Positions 1 to 6,763 are shown, counted from the first letter of the stretch. The stretch: DNA of 6,923 nucleotides from an uncultured Flavobacteriales bacterium (GCA_937924345.1 CALDTD010000093.1:1-6923), one strand, 5' to 3'. Numbers and translations: made by a program. Notes: generated by a model not told the origin, from the sequence alone.

Positions 1-1275
1 TTTAGTAGCACAAGCAGCATTTGCTAAAAAAGAAGCTGTAGGGCTTTTATAAACCAAAACTGGATTGGCGGTAGTATCAATGCACCCAGCATCAGTAGTA
101 ACGGCTAACCCTATCATATACGCTCCATCTGTTGCATAATCGTGTGTTGGGTTTTGAACATTAGAAATATTTCCATCTCCAAAAATCCAGTTCCATGCTA
201 CAATGGTACCGATTGAAGTTGTGGAATTATCATTTAATTGAAGTGCCTCATAATCACAAATATTATTAGTCATAAAGTTCGCAACCGGTTTAGGGTTTAT
301 TGTAATAAATGAAGATGAAGACTGCGTACAACCGTCAGTAGTAACTAACTGTAAAGTAACATTGTATGTTCCAGTATTCTCAAAAAAGTGAGATGGATTC
401 TCCTCTGTGGCATTATTTCCATCTCCAAAATCCCATAACAAAGATTGTATAGCAACGCCAGGAGCTGTTTGTGCTTGAAACTGTGTAGAATCACCAAGAC
501 ATTGTATATTAGGATCTGCACCGTTAAAACTACTCGAAGAAATATTCACATATTCAAAATCAGGTCCAGCAGAAGGTAAGACTGTTATTGTAAAAGTCGT
601 TGAAGCACAAAGATAATCTACAGTTATTGTTGCAACTTCAGTTGTTGTAGAGGCAGGAGGTGTAAAAGAAGGAATGTTTCCTGTTCCATTTGCTCCAAGA
701 CCAATTGAAGTATTGTCATTAGACCATATATATACTCCACCTGAAGGGTTTCCTGGAGGAAAAATAATTGGATCAGTAGCAGTACCACTACAGACTTGTT
801 CTGACGGAATAGTAATTGGAGGTTGATTGATAGGTGCAACTACAAAGTTATTTGTAGTTGCTGGAAACATACCACAACCATCATCTGTAAAAGCAGAATT
901 ACCTGATATAACTCTAATACTAGCTGTAGAATTTGTAGGAATACCAGGAAAATCATAGACGGCCCAATCATTATAAGTATTTGCCCTATCAGAACAAGAA
1001 GCAAAAACTACTGGAGGTGAAGCACAGTTAGGAAGTTGAGCAAAGGGAATATCTTGCAAATTAGCAACTGGAGAACCAGTACTTGCTGTTGTAACACCGT
1101 CTACTGTTACTTCTAAAGTCATAGTCGTAGACGAAGGGTTTGCATTTCCATGCCAATGTTCTACATAAAGCCTTAGTAAACCATCGCAACTAATACAATA
1201 AGCAACTTGCACGGAGTGAGCAAAGAGATTTATCGTTGAAGCTATCATAAAAAGTAAGAGTAGTATTTTTTTCAT
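1..1275 (-). CDS. Secreted multi-PKD-domain surface protein, N-terminal part (C-terminus outside window)
   Basis: The reverse strand is open for 425 codons from an ATG at 1275 to the window edge with no stop, so the gene is cut and its full size is unknown. Residues 1-19 form a signal peptide (MKKILLLLFM start, cleavage likely after LFA). Residues 20-145 are a Cys-rich N-terminal module with an EHWHGN stretch (39-44) and cysteines at 27, 30, 84, 94 and 134. I know similar modules from the start of other Bacteroidota PKD proteins. Residues about 150-233 look like a PKD-like immunoglobulin-type domain. Two PKD domains follow: 257-328 with WDFGDG at 281-286, and 331-409 with WNWIFGDG at 361-368. 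A further repeat seems to start near 411. PKD domains are extracellular beta-sandwiches used in adhesins and secreted enzymes. Such proteins usually end in a type IX secretion or gliding-associated C-terminal domain, but that end is not visible here. Role as an adhesin or surface scaffold is inferred. The gene is divergent from its neighbour at 1464. Confidence 0.9.
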   Translation of the reverse strand, partial: MKKILLLLFMIASTINLFAHSVQVAYCISCDGLLRLYVEHWHGNANPSSTTMTLEVTVDGVTTASTGSPVANLQDIPFAQLPNCASPPVVFASCSDRANTYNDWAVYDFPGIPTNSTASIRVISGNSAFTDDGCGMFPATTNNFVVAPINQPPITIPSEQVCSGTATDPIIFPPGNPSGGVYIWSNDNTSIGLGANGTGNIPSFTPPASTTTEVATITVDYLCASTTFTITVLPSAGPDFEYVNISSSSFNGADPNIQCLGDSTQFQAQTAPGVAIQSLLWDFGDGNNATEENPSHFFENTGTYNVTLQLVTTDGCTQSSSSFITINPKPVANFMTNNICDYEALQLNDNSTTSIGTIVAWNWIFGDGNISNVQNPTHDYATDGAYMIGLAVTTDAGCIDTTANPVLVYKSPTASFLANAACATK

Positions 1276-1463
1276 AATATGAAAATTTTAGGGTTATTTA
1301 AATGACGAGAATGAGGTTATGAAGTTGCTCTTTTAAAACCTTTATTTACGATAACTAATAGAATACAATCTAATACAAAAAAAAATAATGAGCTTTTTTT
1401 TAGTCATACATTTATAAAATATTAACCCTATTTATTAACAATAAGATTATTTTTGCAATCTAT
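1276..1463. other. Divergent intergenic region, no further gene seen
   Basis: This 188-bp, very AT-rich spacer separates the starts of the minus-strand PKD gene and the plus-strand gene at 1464, so it should hold promoters for both. Visible features are an A9 run (1377-1385) and a T8 run (1394-1401) that could pair around an 8-base loop, and two copies of AATACAA ten bases apart (1362-1368 and 1372-1378). I could not find a convincing TTG/TAnnTTTG promoter for the PKD gene. No open frame with a plausible start was seen. Confidence 0.5.
1448..1455 (+). promoter_or_regulatory. Candidate Bacteroidota -7 promoter box for the gene at 1464
   Basis: TATTTTTG is a perfect match to the Flavobacterium/Bacteroides -7 consensus TAnnTTTG. 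Only eight bases separate it from the ATG at 1464, so transcription would start at or within a few bases of the start codon. No TTG upstream box is found 17-23 bases before it (the region around 1420-1430 has only TTA), which weakens the call. Confidence 0.4.
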
Positions 1464-2207
1464 ATGAATATAAAAAAAAGAATTAAATACTATTTAGTCG
1501 GAGCTTCTATTGGTATTTTATTATCCATTTTTATTTTTAATGGAAGAGGCTGTGAGTGGCTTCCAGGAAACAGAGTTTTAAAAACTATTCGTTCTAGTAA
1601 AATCATAACCTCTGAGTTCCAACAATGTCTTCTTGACTGTAAAGGGATAGAAGATAGTTCTATTTACAATTTAATTCAAAATGGATCTGTTGTTTTTGGA
1701 AAAAGTGATACAAAAAATAAAGATTATTATATTACCTATGATTCTGTTTCTATAAAAATTAAAATTTTAGAAAAAGATACTACTGCAATTGTAACAAGTG
1801 AAAATGTAAACTGCAATTGTAATTCATATTCGAAAGAAAATTATAAAATGATATACCAACCCAACACTATTGTTTTAGAGAGATTAAAAGCATTAAAGCT
1901 TTCAATAAAAAAAGAAGTAGAATGTGAACTTGACTGTTTTGGGATTCTTAAAAGTGATTTACCTGATTTATTCAAAAACGGAGAAGTTTTATTTGAAGAT
2001 AGTTACCCTAACAGAGTTCCAAACCCTATTTATTATATAAAATTAAATTCAAAAAATAAACCTCTACTATTTTGGATTGAGCAAGGTGCAACAAAAACAA
2101 GAATTAAACATGTGGTTAACTATCAACCTACTAGTTTAAAAAAAGGAGAACCTTTAAGCACTCTCTTTGAGCAATCTATGCAGCTAAAGGATTGTAATTG
2201 TTACTAA
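1464..2207 (+). CDS. Membrane-anchored protein of unknown function with two internal Cys-containing repeats
   Basis: 247 aa. The N-terminus is basic (KKRIKYY) followed by one hydrophobic segment at about residues 9-25, which suggests a signal anchor with the remainder outside the cytoplasm. Residues 30-38 read CEWLPGNRV. I recall similar short motifs after the anchor in conserved hypothetical Bacteroidota proteins, some labelled DUF4258-like, but I cannot confirm the family. The body is a duplication: residues about 45-116 and 145-219 align. Both copies contain a C-x3-C followed by an (L/F)..NG.V.F motif (QCLLDC with LIQNGSVVF; ECELDC with LFKNGEVLF). Each copy is followed by a C-x-C (C117/C119 and C244/C246, the latter at the extreme C-terminus). 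Disulfides or metal binding are possible. The function is unknown. The gene stands alone: the upstream gene is divergent, and the downstream gene is convergent and overlaps by four bases. Confidence 0.85.
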   Translation: MNIKKRIKYYLVGASIGILLSIFIFNGRGCEWLPGNRVLKTIRSSKIITSEFQQCLLDCKGIEDSSIYNLIQNGSVVFGKSDTKNKDYYITYDSVSIKIKILEKDTTAIVTSENVNCNCNSYSKENYKMIYQPNTIVLERLKALKLSIKKEVECELDCFGILKSDLPDLFKNGEVLFEDSYPNRVPNPIYYIKLNSKNKPLLFWIEQGATKTRIKHVVNYQPTSLKKGEPLSTLFEQSMQLKDCNCY

Positions 2208-3964
2208 CGTTTATAAACCCAACCTTTTAAATTATTATTTACAAGAAAAGTCTTTGCTCTCTTTCTAGATTCGAAACTTCCCAAACAAGCATAGTAATTT
2301 TCATTAGAAGGGTTAAAATAAACAAATGCACTTTTATTGATAGACTTTAGTCTTGCTACCTTTCGCTTAGCATAACTTTCTTTTTTATAACTACCACTTA
2401 CAATAAGAAAGTCTAAATTTTGAGGTAAATCTTTTTCTGAGACTAAAATAGCTTCCTGCTTTATTTTTGCCTGGTTTTCCTTAGGCAGTTTATAAATCCA
2501 ATTGTCAATATCTATATTTCTTGAGGCTATACCAGCTTCTTCTCTAGAATTAAAAACTCCTACATAAGCATAATTTCTTTGGTTTTCGTTATTAAAATAT
2601 AAACCTGCTTTAATTCCTTTCTTTTTTAACTCCTCTACCCTATTTCTAGCTCTATAGCTCTCAGAAAAAGAACCAGAAACTAAAATATACTTCCCGTTTA
2701 TTGGTTTATTCTTTATTGGTTTAGATTCTCTTCTTTTTCTAGTAACATTTGTTTTAATAGACTTACGTCCTTTTTGCTCTTCCTTTTCTTTACGTTTTAA
2801 GGCAGCTAGTAAATTCTCTTGCTCAAAATAATTTACTGCTGTACTATCATAATAAGTATCGTGAAAAACCATAATTCTCCCACTATAACAAGCGGTCCAA
2901 ATATTTTTTGTCGCTTCGTCAAAAGTAATACCAATTGGCTTACTCTTTGTTTTCGCTTTTGCGATAATTTTCATCTCATCTGTAGCTAGCTTTGTAACTT
3001 CATTACTCCCGTAATTTACTACATACAAAAATTTACCATCAGCAGAGATATCCATAGAGCGGGGTAATCTACCTGTTGATTTTTTAACTATTTTTTTTGT
3101 TGCTAAATCTATTTTGGCAATTTTACCTTCTCCATTTAAACTTACATATAATGTTTTATTATCTGGAGACAAACATAAATGCCTTGGGTGACGCCCTACT
3201 TTTTCAATCCATTTAATCGAATAATCAAATAAGTTTAGTTTAGCTATTTTTGTACTTCCCATAATTGCTATATAAGCTACAGAACTTGTTTTATTGACCA
3301 CAATACCTCGTGGAAAGGTCCCTAATGAAATACGTTTTATTTCTTTATTTAGTTTAGTACTAATAATACTAACATCTCCACTAGTCCAATTCGTAACTAA
3401 AACCTTATCATTATTTGGTGTTGCAGCTAAGTACTTGGGAACACAGCCCACCTGTATAACATTTTCTATTTTTAAAGTCTCAGTATTTATCTTATAAACG
3501 TAGCTACTATCATACTTATTCTTAGAATTACAACCATCACAACCTGGCCTAACAAATTGTCTACTTGTGCCCCCCGTCATTTCATAATTAGAAACCCATG
3601 CATATTTACCATTATGCGTAAAAACACATTCTACAGGTGCACCTTTAAAATCTCCTTTATAACCATTAAACCCATAATCACTTAGTATAACATTATCAGG
3701 AATAGTCTTAACTAACTCAAACGATCTATTATAAACAGTAATAGAATGTTTATACATCATATTCTGAGCAAAAAATAATCCCTTATTATTTGAAACAACA
3801 GATTTCGGAGAAATACGCCCTTTAATTGTCGTCAATAAATCTAGCTTTTTACCCCTAACATAAATTATCGAATCCTTTTGTTGGGCATTTACAAAAAAAG
3901 GGATTATCAGGAAAAAGTAAATAACCTTTTTGGATGAATTGATAAACAAATTATATAAACACAT
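2204..3964 (-). CDS. Exported YVTN-type beta-propeller protein with two C-terminal SPOR domains
   Basis: 586 aa from the ATG at 3964. A TTG one codon upstream would also be in frame, but the adjacent ATG is the more likely start. Residues 1-27 are a signal peptide with a rather long N-region and a hydrophobic core (VIYFFLIIPFFV), probably cleaved after NA before QQ. Residues about 40-370 are a beta-propeller made of YVTN/YncE-like repeats, for example LSPDNKTLYVSLNGEGKIAKID (265-286), the VVNYGSNEVTKL strand and VTNWTSGDVSII. An inserted loop carries GCDGC (141-145). A Lys/Arg-rich linker follows (about 388-422). Two SPOR domains then appear in tandem, at 424-493 (YILVSGSFSE) and 517-586 (FLIVSGSYKK); both end in a WxYK motif. 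SPOR domains bind peptidoglycan strands lacking stem peptides, so the protein is likely periplasmic and wall-associated. The ligand of the propeller is unknown. It is the second gene of a likely operon, 27 bases after the hydrolase stop. Confidence 0.9.
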   Translation of the reverse strand: MCLYNLFINSSKKVIYFFLIIPFFVNAQQKDSIIYVRGKKLDLLTTIKGRISPKSVVSNNKGLFFAQNMMYKHSITVYNRSFELVKTIPDNVILSDYGFNGYKGDFKGAPVECVFTHNGKYAWVSNYEMTGGTSRQFVRPGCDGCNSKNKYDSSYVYKINTETLKIENVIQVGCVPKYLAATPNNDKVLVTNWTSGDVSIISTKLNKEIKRISLGTFPRGIVVNKTSSVAYIAIMGSTKIAKLNLFDYSIKWIEKVGRHPRHLCLSPDNKTLYVSLNGEGKIAKIDLATKKIVKKSTGRLPRSMDISADGKFLYVVNYGSNEVTKLATDEMKIIAKAKTKSKPIGITFDEATKNIWTACYSGRIMVFHDTYYDSTAVNYFEQENLLAALKRKEKEEQKGRKSIKTNVTRKRRESKPIKNKPINGKYILVSGSFSESYRARNRVEELKKKGIKAGLYFNNENQRNYAYVGVFNSREEAGIASRNIDIDNWIYKLPKENQAKIKQEAILVSEKDLPQNLDFLIVSGSYKKESYAKRKVARLKSINKSAFVYFNPSNENYYACLGSFESRKRAKTFLVNNNLKGWVYKR

Positions 3965-3991
3965 CAAGAAATATTGCTTATCATTTTACAA

Positions 3992-4828
3992 TCAATTCAA
4001 AAACTGAATTAGATCTTCAGCAGATTTTTCGGCTATTTCTTCCATAGCAACATGACCAACATTTTCATAAATTATTGTCTGACTATTTTTTATGTCTTTA
4101 TGAAATTTTTCTGCGTGTTCTACATTTAACCAGTTGTCTTTCTCGCCCCACATAATTAGAACAGGCATCTCTAACTGATATAAATTATGGGTGTTTTGAA
4201 CAAAATATGAGTTTGCTATCTTAACAAAAGCTTCTAAATTCCCCTCTCTATGGAATAAATCAAAATAACGTTGAACTACCTCTTCTGTTACTTTAGATTG
4301 ATCACAAAAAACTTGTCTTACAAATCTTCTAACTACTGCTTTTGGTATATAATTAAACACATTTCTCAAAACTGGAGTTTGAGCAATTACAAAAGGTAAA
4401 GGAAAGTTACGATCATTAATGTAACCTGCGGCATCAATTAATACTAACTTGCTGACTTGTTCTGGATACTTAATTGCAAACTCCCAAGAAAGCCATCCAC
4501 CAAGTGAATTCCCAACTATAACACAAGGCCCTATAGATAGTGTATCTATAAACTCATGAATAAAATCTGAATATTTATCAATTGCATATTTATTCTTTGG
4601 GTGAGGTCCAGTTAAACCAAACCCAGGTAAATCGAAGCGAATAACTTTGTAATTTTCCTTTAATATTTCCGTCCAAGCATCGTAGGTATGTAGCGATGAA
4701 AAAGTACCATGAATCAAAAGAATTGGTTCACCTTCTCCTTCTACTCTGTAATGAACATTAACGCCATCTATATCTATAAAATAAGATTCCTCGTTTGTGT
4801 ATTTTTGTATTAAATCCTCCAGTGTCAT
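3992..4828 (-). CDS. Alpha/beta-fold hydrolase, MhpC/epoxide-hydrolase-like
   Basis: 278 aa, the normal length for a single-domain alpha/beta hydrolase. No signal peptide is seen, so it is probably cytoplasmic. Family landmarks occur in order: the oxyanion-hole HG at residues 40-41 (LLIHGTF), the RFDLPGFG strand-turn at 64-71, the nucleophile elbow GNSLGG at 106-111 with Ser108, the acid Asp231 in WGEKDNW, and the base His259 in NVGHV. The Ser-Asp-His triad is therefore complete and the enzyme should be active. A helical cap spans roughly 135-215. A Ser nucleophile argues for an esterase, lipase or C-C hydrolase rather than a true epoxide hydrolase or haloalkane dehalogenase, which use Asp. 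The substrate cannot be read from sequence. It is the first gene of the likely operon with the propeller-SPOR gene and is divergent from the outer-membrane protein gene at 4959. Confidence 0.92.
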   Translation of the reverse strand: MTLEDLIQKYTNEESYFIDIDGVNVHYRVEGEGEPILLIHGTFSSLHTYDAWTEILKENYKVIRFDLPGFGLTGPHPKNKYAIDKYSDFIHEFIDTLSIGPCVIVGNSLGGWLSWEFAIKYPEQVSKLVLIDAAGYINDRNFPLPFVIAQTPVLRNVFNYIPKAVVRRFVRQVFCDQSKVTEEVVQRYFDLFHREGNLEAFVKIANSYFVQNTHNLYQLEMPVLIMWGEKDNWLNVEHAEKFHKDIKNSQTIIYENVGHVAMEEIAEKSAEDLIQFLN

Positions 4829-4874
4829 ATAAAAATATCAGCATAGACAGGGGTTATCTACGATTTGGAATGCA

Positions 4875-4903
4875 CTAAGTTAGAAATTAATTGCTTAATC
4901 CAA
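4875..4903 (-). promoter_or_regulatory. Candidate promoter for the hydrolase/propeller operon
   Basis: On the minus strand TTG (4903-4901) is followed after 18 bases by TAACTTAG (4882-4875), one mismatch from the Bacteroidota -7 consensus TAnnTTTG. The spacing lies in the usual 17-23 range. It would give a leader of about 40 bases before the ATG at 4828. The match was found by eye in AT-rich DNA, so chance is possible. Confidence 0.35.
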
Positions 4904-4920
4904 AAAAAAGAATATCTTTA
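4891..4920 (+). promoter_or_regulatory. Candidate promoter for the outer-membrane protein/lipoprotein operon
   Basis: TTG (4891-4893), a 19-base spacer and TATCTTTA (4913-4920) match the TTG-N17-23-TAnnTTTG pattern with one mismatch in the last base. Transcription would begin near 4925, giving a leader of about 30-35 bases before the ATG at 4959. It interleaves with the minus-strand candidate at 4875-4903. Confidence 0.4.
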
Positions 4921-4958
4921 TAATCTATAACTTACACACAATTTAGTACTTATAAATA

Positions 4959-5552
4959 ATGTATTTTAAATTTTTAACCTTATCACTTTCACTTTTGCTT
5001 TCTGCAATTTCTTTTGGTCAAGATAGATTAGAAGGAAATTTAGATACTGCTACTCAAGTTTATTCGTCCAACAACATTTACATTGAGTTAGGCGGTAAAG
5101 GGCTGTTTTATTCAGTTAACTATGAGCGTAAACTGTTTAGTTTAGGAGAAAAAATGTTTGCAACGGGTTCCTTAGGTTTTTCGCTATTTCCTGGAATGAC
5201 TAAAGTACAAAACTCGATGGATGTAATGTTGCCTTTCTCGATATCAATACATAAGCATTTAAAGAAAAGTCATTTTTTAGTTTTTGGGACAGGGACAACT
5301 TTTTACAGATATATGATTAATGACATTGAAATTTCTAATGAAAACATTGATCTACAACCTTTAATTGCAAGACTTAAACCGATAAATGAATTTTTTGGAC
5401 ACGTTAACCTTGAATACAGACATCAAAAACCTAAAGGTGGCTTTATGTTTAAAGCTGGAATTACTCCTTTATTTTTTAAGAAAATGCAAAACTTTCAAGG
5501 TATAAATTCGGCGCAATTAAGCGGTAATATAGGTATTGGATATGGGTTTTAA
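4959..5552 (+). CDS. Small outer-membrane beta-barrel-like protein
   Basis: 197 aa. Residues 1-20 are a signal peptide with a Leu/Ser-rich core, probably cleaved after SFG before QDR, the usual Bacteroidota pattern. The mature part shows alternating hydrophobic/polar strands, such as IYIELGGKGLFYSVNYERKL (residues 40-59), FATGSLGFSLFPG, FGHVNLEYRH, GFMFKAGITPLFF and SGNIGIGYGF. It ends in an aromatic Phe as expected for BAM-inserted barrels. The length could make an eight-stranded barrel. The ELGG...YSVNYER start is common in uncharacterised Bacteroidota outer-membrane proteins. I do not recognise a specific function. It is the first gene of an operon: the next lipoprotein starts 10 bases after its stop, which suggests barrel and lipoproteins act at the same membrane. 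Confidence 0.8.
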   Translation: MYFKFLTLSLSLLLSAISFGQDRLEGNLDTATQVYSSNNIYIELGGKGLFYSVNYERKLFSLGEKMFATGSLGFSLFPGMTKVQNSMDVMLPFSISIHKHLKKSHFLVFGTGTTFYRYMINDIEISNENIDLQPLIARLKPINEFFGHVNLEYRHQKPKGGFMFKAGITPLFFKKMQNFQGINSAQLSGNIGIGYGF

Positions 5553-5562
5553 TAAAACGATT

Positions 5563-6180
5563 ATGAAAAATAAAGTAATACAAGCATCAATAGCAAGTCT
5601 TTTAGCGTTAGCAGTTTTTACAGCAGAATCTTGTAAAAAAGAAGATCCACCAGCGGAAACTATACCAACTAATAACTCTAATTCGGGTTCTGGAAGCGGA
5701 TCAGGTAGTGGAAGTGGATCAGGTAATGGAACAGGAGGAAACAATAACTGTAACGACATTGACTCTCCTACAAATGGAGATTCTGGAGCATGTAAATATG
5801 CTTATACATCTGGTTATGAAATCACAAGTATGCCAGTAGAAAATGACGGAAGTGCTTGGGATCCTTTTGGCGGAAAACCAGACTTAATTTTAAGAATAAA
5901 AGAACAAGGATCTACTGGATATATGTTTGAAGGTTCGGAAATTTCAGGACATGATCCTGCTACTTCTGCAAATTGGGCTGCACCATCTCCTGTTAAATTG
6001 AAAAACAAAACTTACGAGTGGGAGTTAGTTGATTACGATCCAACAAGTCCTGATGATTTAATGAGTTCAGGGACTTTTAACCCTATCACATCTGCGAACA
6101 ACGGTGTTATTTCAGTTATTGGCACACAACCTTCTACTGGAGCTCAATCACAACTTAAACTAACTTACACTTTACAATAA
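5563..6180 (+). CDS. Surface-type lipoprotein with Gly-Ser linker and C2-like acidic domain (paralogue 1)
   Basis: 205 aa from the ATG at 5563. An in-frame TTG at 5536 inside the preceding gene was set aside because the ATG gives a clean lipoprotein signal. That signal is MKNKVIQASI followed by a hydrophobic core and the lipobox AESC, with lipidation at Cys24. The mature start CKKEDPP resembles the Lys/acidic export signals of surface-exposed Bacteroidota lipoproteins. Residues about 37-62 are an Asn/Gly/Ser linker encoded by a short DNA repeat. C63-C77 hold the CNDIDSPTN motif shared with the two following genes. Residues about 83-205 align with the next protein: YEIT, WDPFGGKPDLIL (99-110), LKNKTYEWEL, DYDPTSPDDLM (157-167), SGTFNP. 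The DPFGGKPDL and DYDPTSPDD loops look like the two Ca2+ loops of C2 domains, but this is a motif resemblance only. Function is unknown. It lies five bases before the next gene. Confidence 0.85.
   Translation: MKNKVIQASIASLLALAVFTAESCKKEDPPAETIPTNNSNSGSGSGSGSGSGSGNGTGGNNNCNDIDSPTNGDSGACKYAYTSGYEITSMPVENDGSAWDPFGGKPDLILRIKEQGSTGYMFEGSEISGHDPATSANWAAPSPVKLKNKTYEWELVDYDPTSPDDLMSSGTFNPITSANNGVISVIGTQPSTGAQSQLKLTYTLQ
5692..5727 (+). repeat. Two tandem 18-bp units encoding the Gly-Ser linker
   Basis: GGAAGCGGATCAGGTAGT (5692-5709) is followed directly by GGAAGTGGATCAGGTAAT (5710-5727), which differs at two of 18 bases. The unit is a multiple of three, so gain or loss would lengthen or shorten the Gly-Ser linker (from residue 44) without breaking the frame. 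The flanking sequence 5683-5691 is a degenerate continuation. Confidence 0.8.
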
Positions 6181-6185
6181 AAACA

Positions 6186-6752
6186 ATGAAAGCCCTAGTT
6201 AATAAATTTTTAGTTTTCAGCTGTGTTGGAGTAGCAATAGCTTCTTGTAAAAAAGAAGAGGACAATACAATTATTGAAGAAGATACAGAAATTGTTGGTT
6301 GTATGGATGTTGATGCCTTTAATTATAACTCATTAGCAACAAAACCTAGCAACAATTGTACTTACATTAAAACAACTAAATACGAAATTACAGAACATGC
6401 CGAATTTAATGGAGACGGAAATGATTGGGATTCTTTTGTAAATAAAAAAGCTGATTTAATTCTCAAAATTAAAGAGAAAGGTGCTACAGAGTGGTTATTT
6501 GAAGGCGATGTTAAGAATAATCATGATTTTAATGATCCTGCTGAATGGGTAGCTCCAAATGCTGAAAAATTAAAAAACAAACTTTACGAATGGGAATTAT
6601 TAGATGATGAATCTTTTGGCAGCGATGAACTAATGGCTTCTGGTAGCTTTAACCCTACAAGTTTGACAAATAGTGATAACGAAATCGTTACTACCTTCAC
6701 AGATAGCAACGGACTTAAAACTACACTAAAAATATATTATTTCATACAATAA
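6186..6752 (+). CDS. Surface-type lipoprotein with C2-like acidic domain (paralogue 2)
   Basis: 188 aa. The signal peptide ends in the lipobox IASC with lipidation at Cys21; the mature start CKKEED again fits a surface-export signal. There is no Gly-Ser linker; a short acidic stretch (IIEEDTEIV) takes its place. C39-C58 enclose GCMDVDAFNYN, a motif often seen in Bacteroidota surface proteins as GCMDPxAxNYNPxA. Residues about 65-188 are clearly homologous to the preceding gene: KYEIT, WDSFVNKKADLILKIKEKG (81-99), EKLKNKLYEWELLDDE (127-142), SDELMASGSFNP (146-157). The acidic positions are D82/D90 and D140/E142/D147/E148. It begins five bases after the upstream stop and ends 11 bases before the next start, so it is co-transcribed with both. 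The function is not known. Confidence 0.85.
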   Translation: MKALVNKFLVFSCVGVAIASCKKEEDNTIIEEDTEIVGCMDVDAFNYNSLATKPSNNCTYIKTTKYEITEHAEFNGDGNDWDSFVNKKADLILKIKEKGATEWLFEGDVKNNHDFNDPAEWVAPNAEKLKNKLYEWELLDDESFGSDELMASGSFNPTSLTNSDNEIVTTFTDSNGLKTTLKIYYFIQ

Positions 6753-6763
6753 ACATTTACACT

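Noticed and set aside
624..839. 71-codon minus-strand open frame with Leu/Gln-rich product
   Set aside because: It lies in another frame of the long PKD reading frame, which has clear domains and a signal peptide. It is a shadow.
1377..1401. A9...T8 pairing that could form a hairpin resembling a terminator
   Set aside because: It has no GC stem and lies between two divergent starts, where a terminator is not expected. It is more likely AT-rich promoter-region DNA.
3294..3497. 67-codon plus-strand open frame
   Set aside because: It lies antisense inside the well-supported beta-propeller; its hydrophobic product shows no domain or start context.
4816..4822. GGAGGAT-like Shine-Dalgarno sequence just inside the hydrolase gene
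   Set aside because: No start codon follows at a suitable distance, and a start downstream would remove part of the fold. It is coincidental coding sequence.
5536..5562. Upstream TTG start that would extend the first lipoprotein by nine residues and overlap the barrel gene
   Set aside because: The ATG at 5563 gives a standard lipoprotein signal peptide, and the extension would lengthen the N-region without support.
5517..5759. Minus-strand open frame with a Pro-Leu-Pro-Asp-Pro repetitive product
   Set aside because: The repeat is simply the reverse complement of the Gly-Ser linker DNA of the lipoprotein gene.
5814..6008. 64-codon minus-strand open frame
   Set aside because: It is antisense to the conserved domain of the first lipoprotein, whose frame is confirmed by its paralogue.
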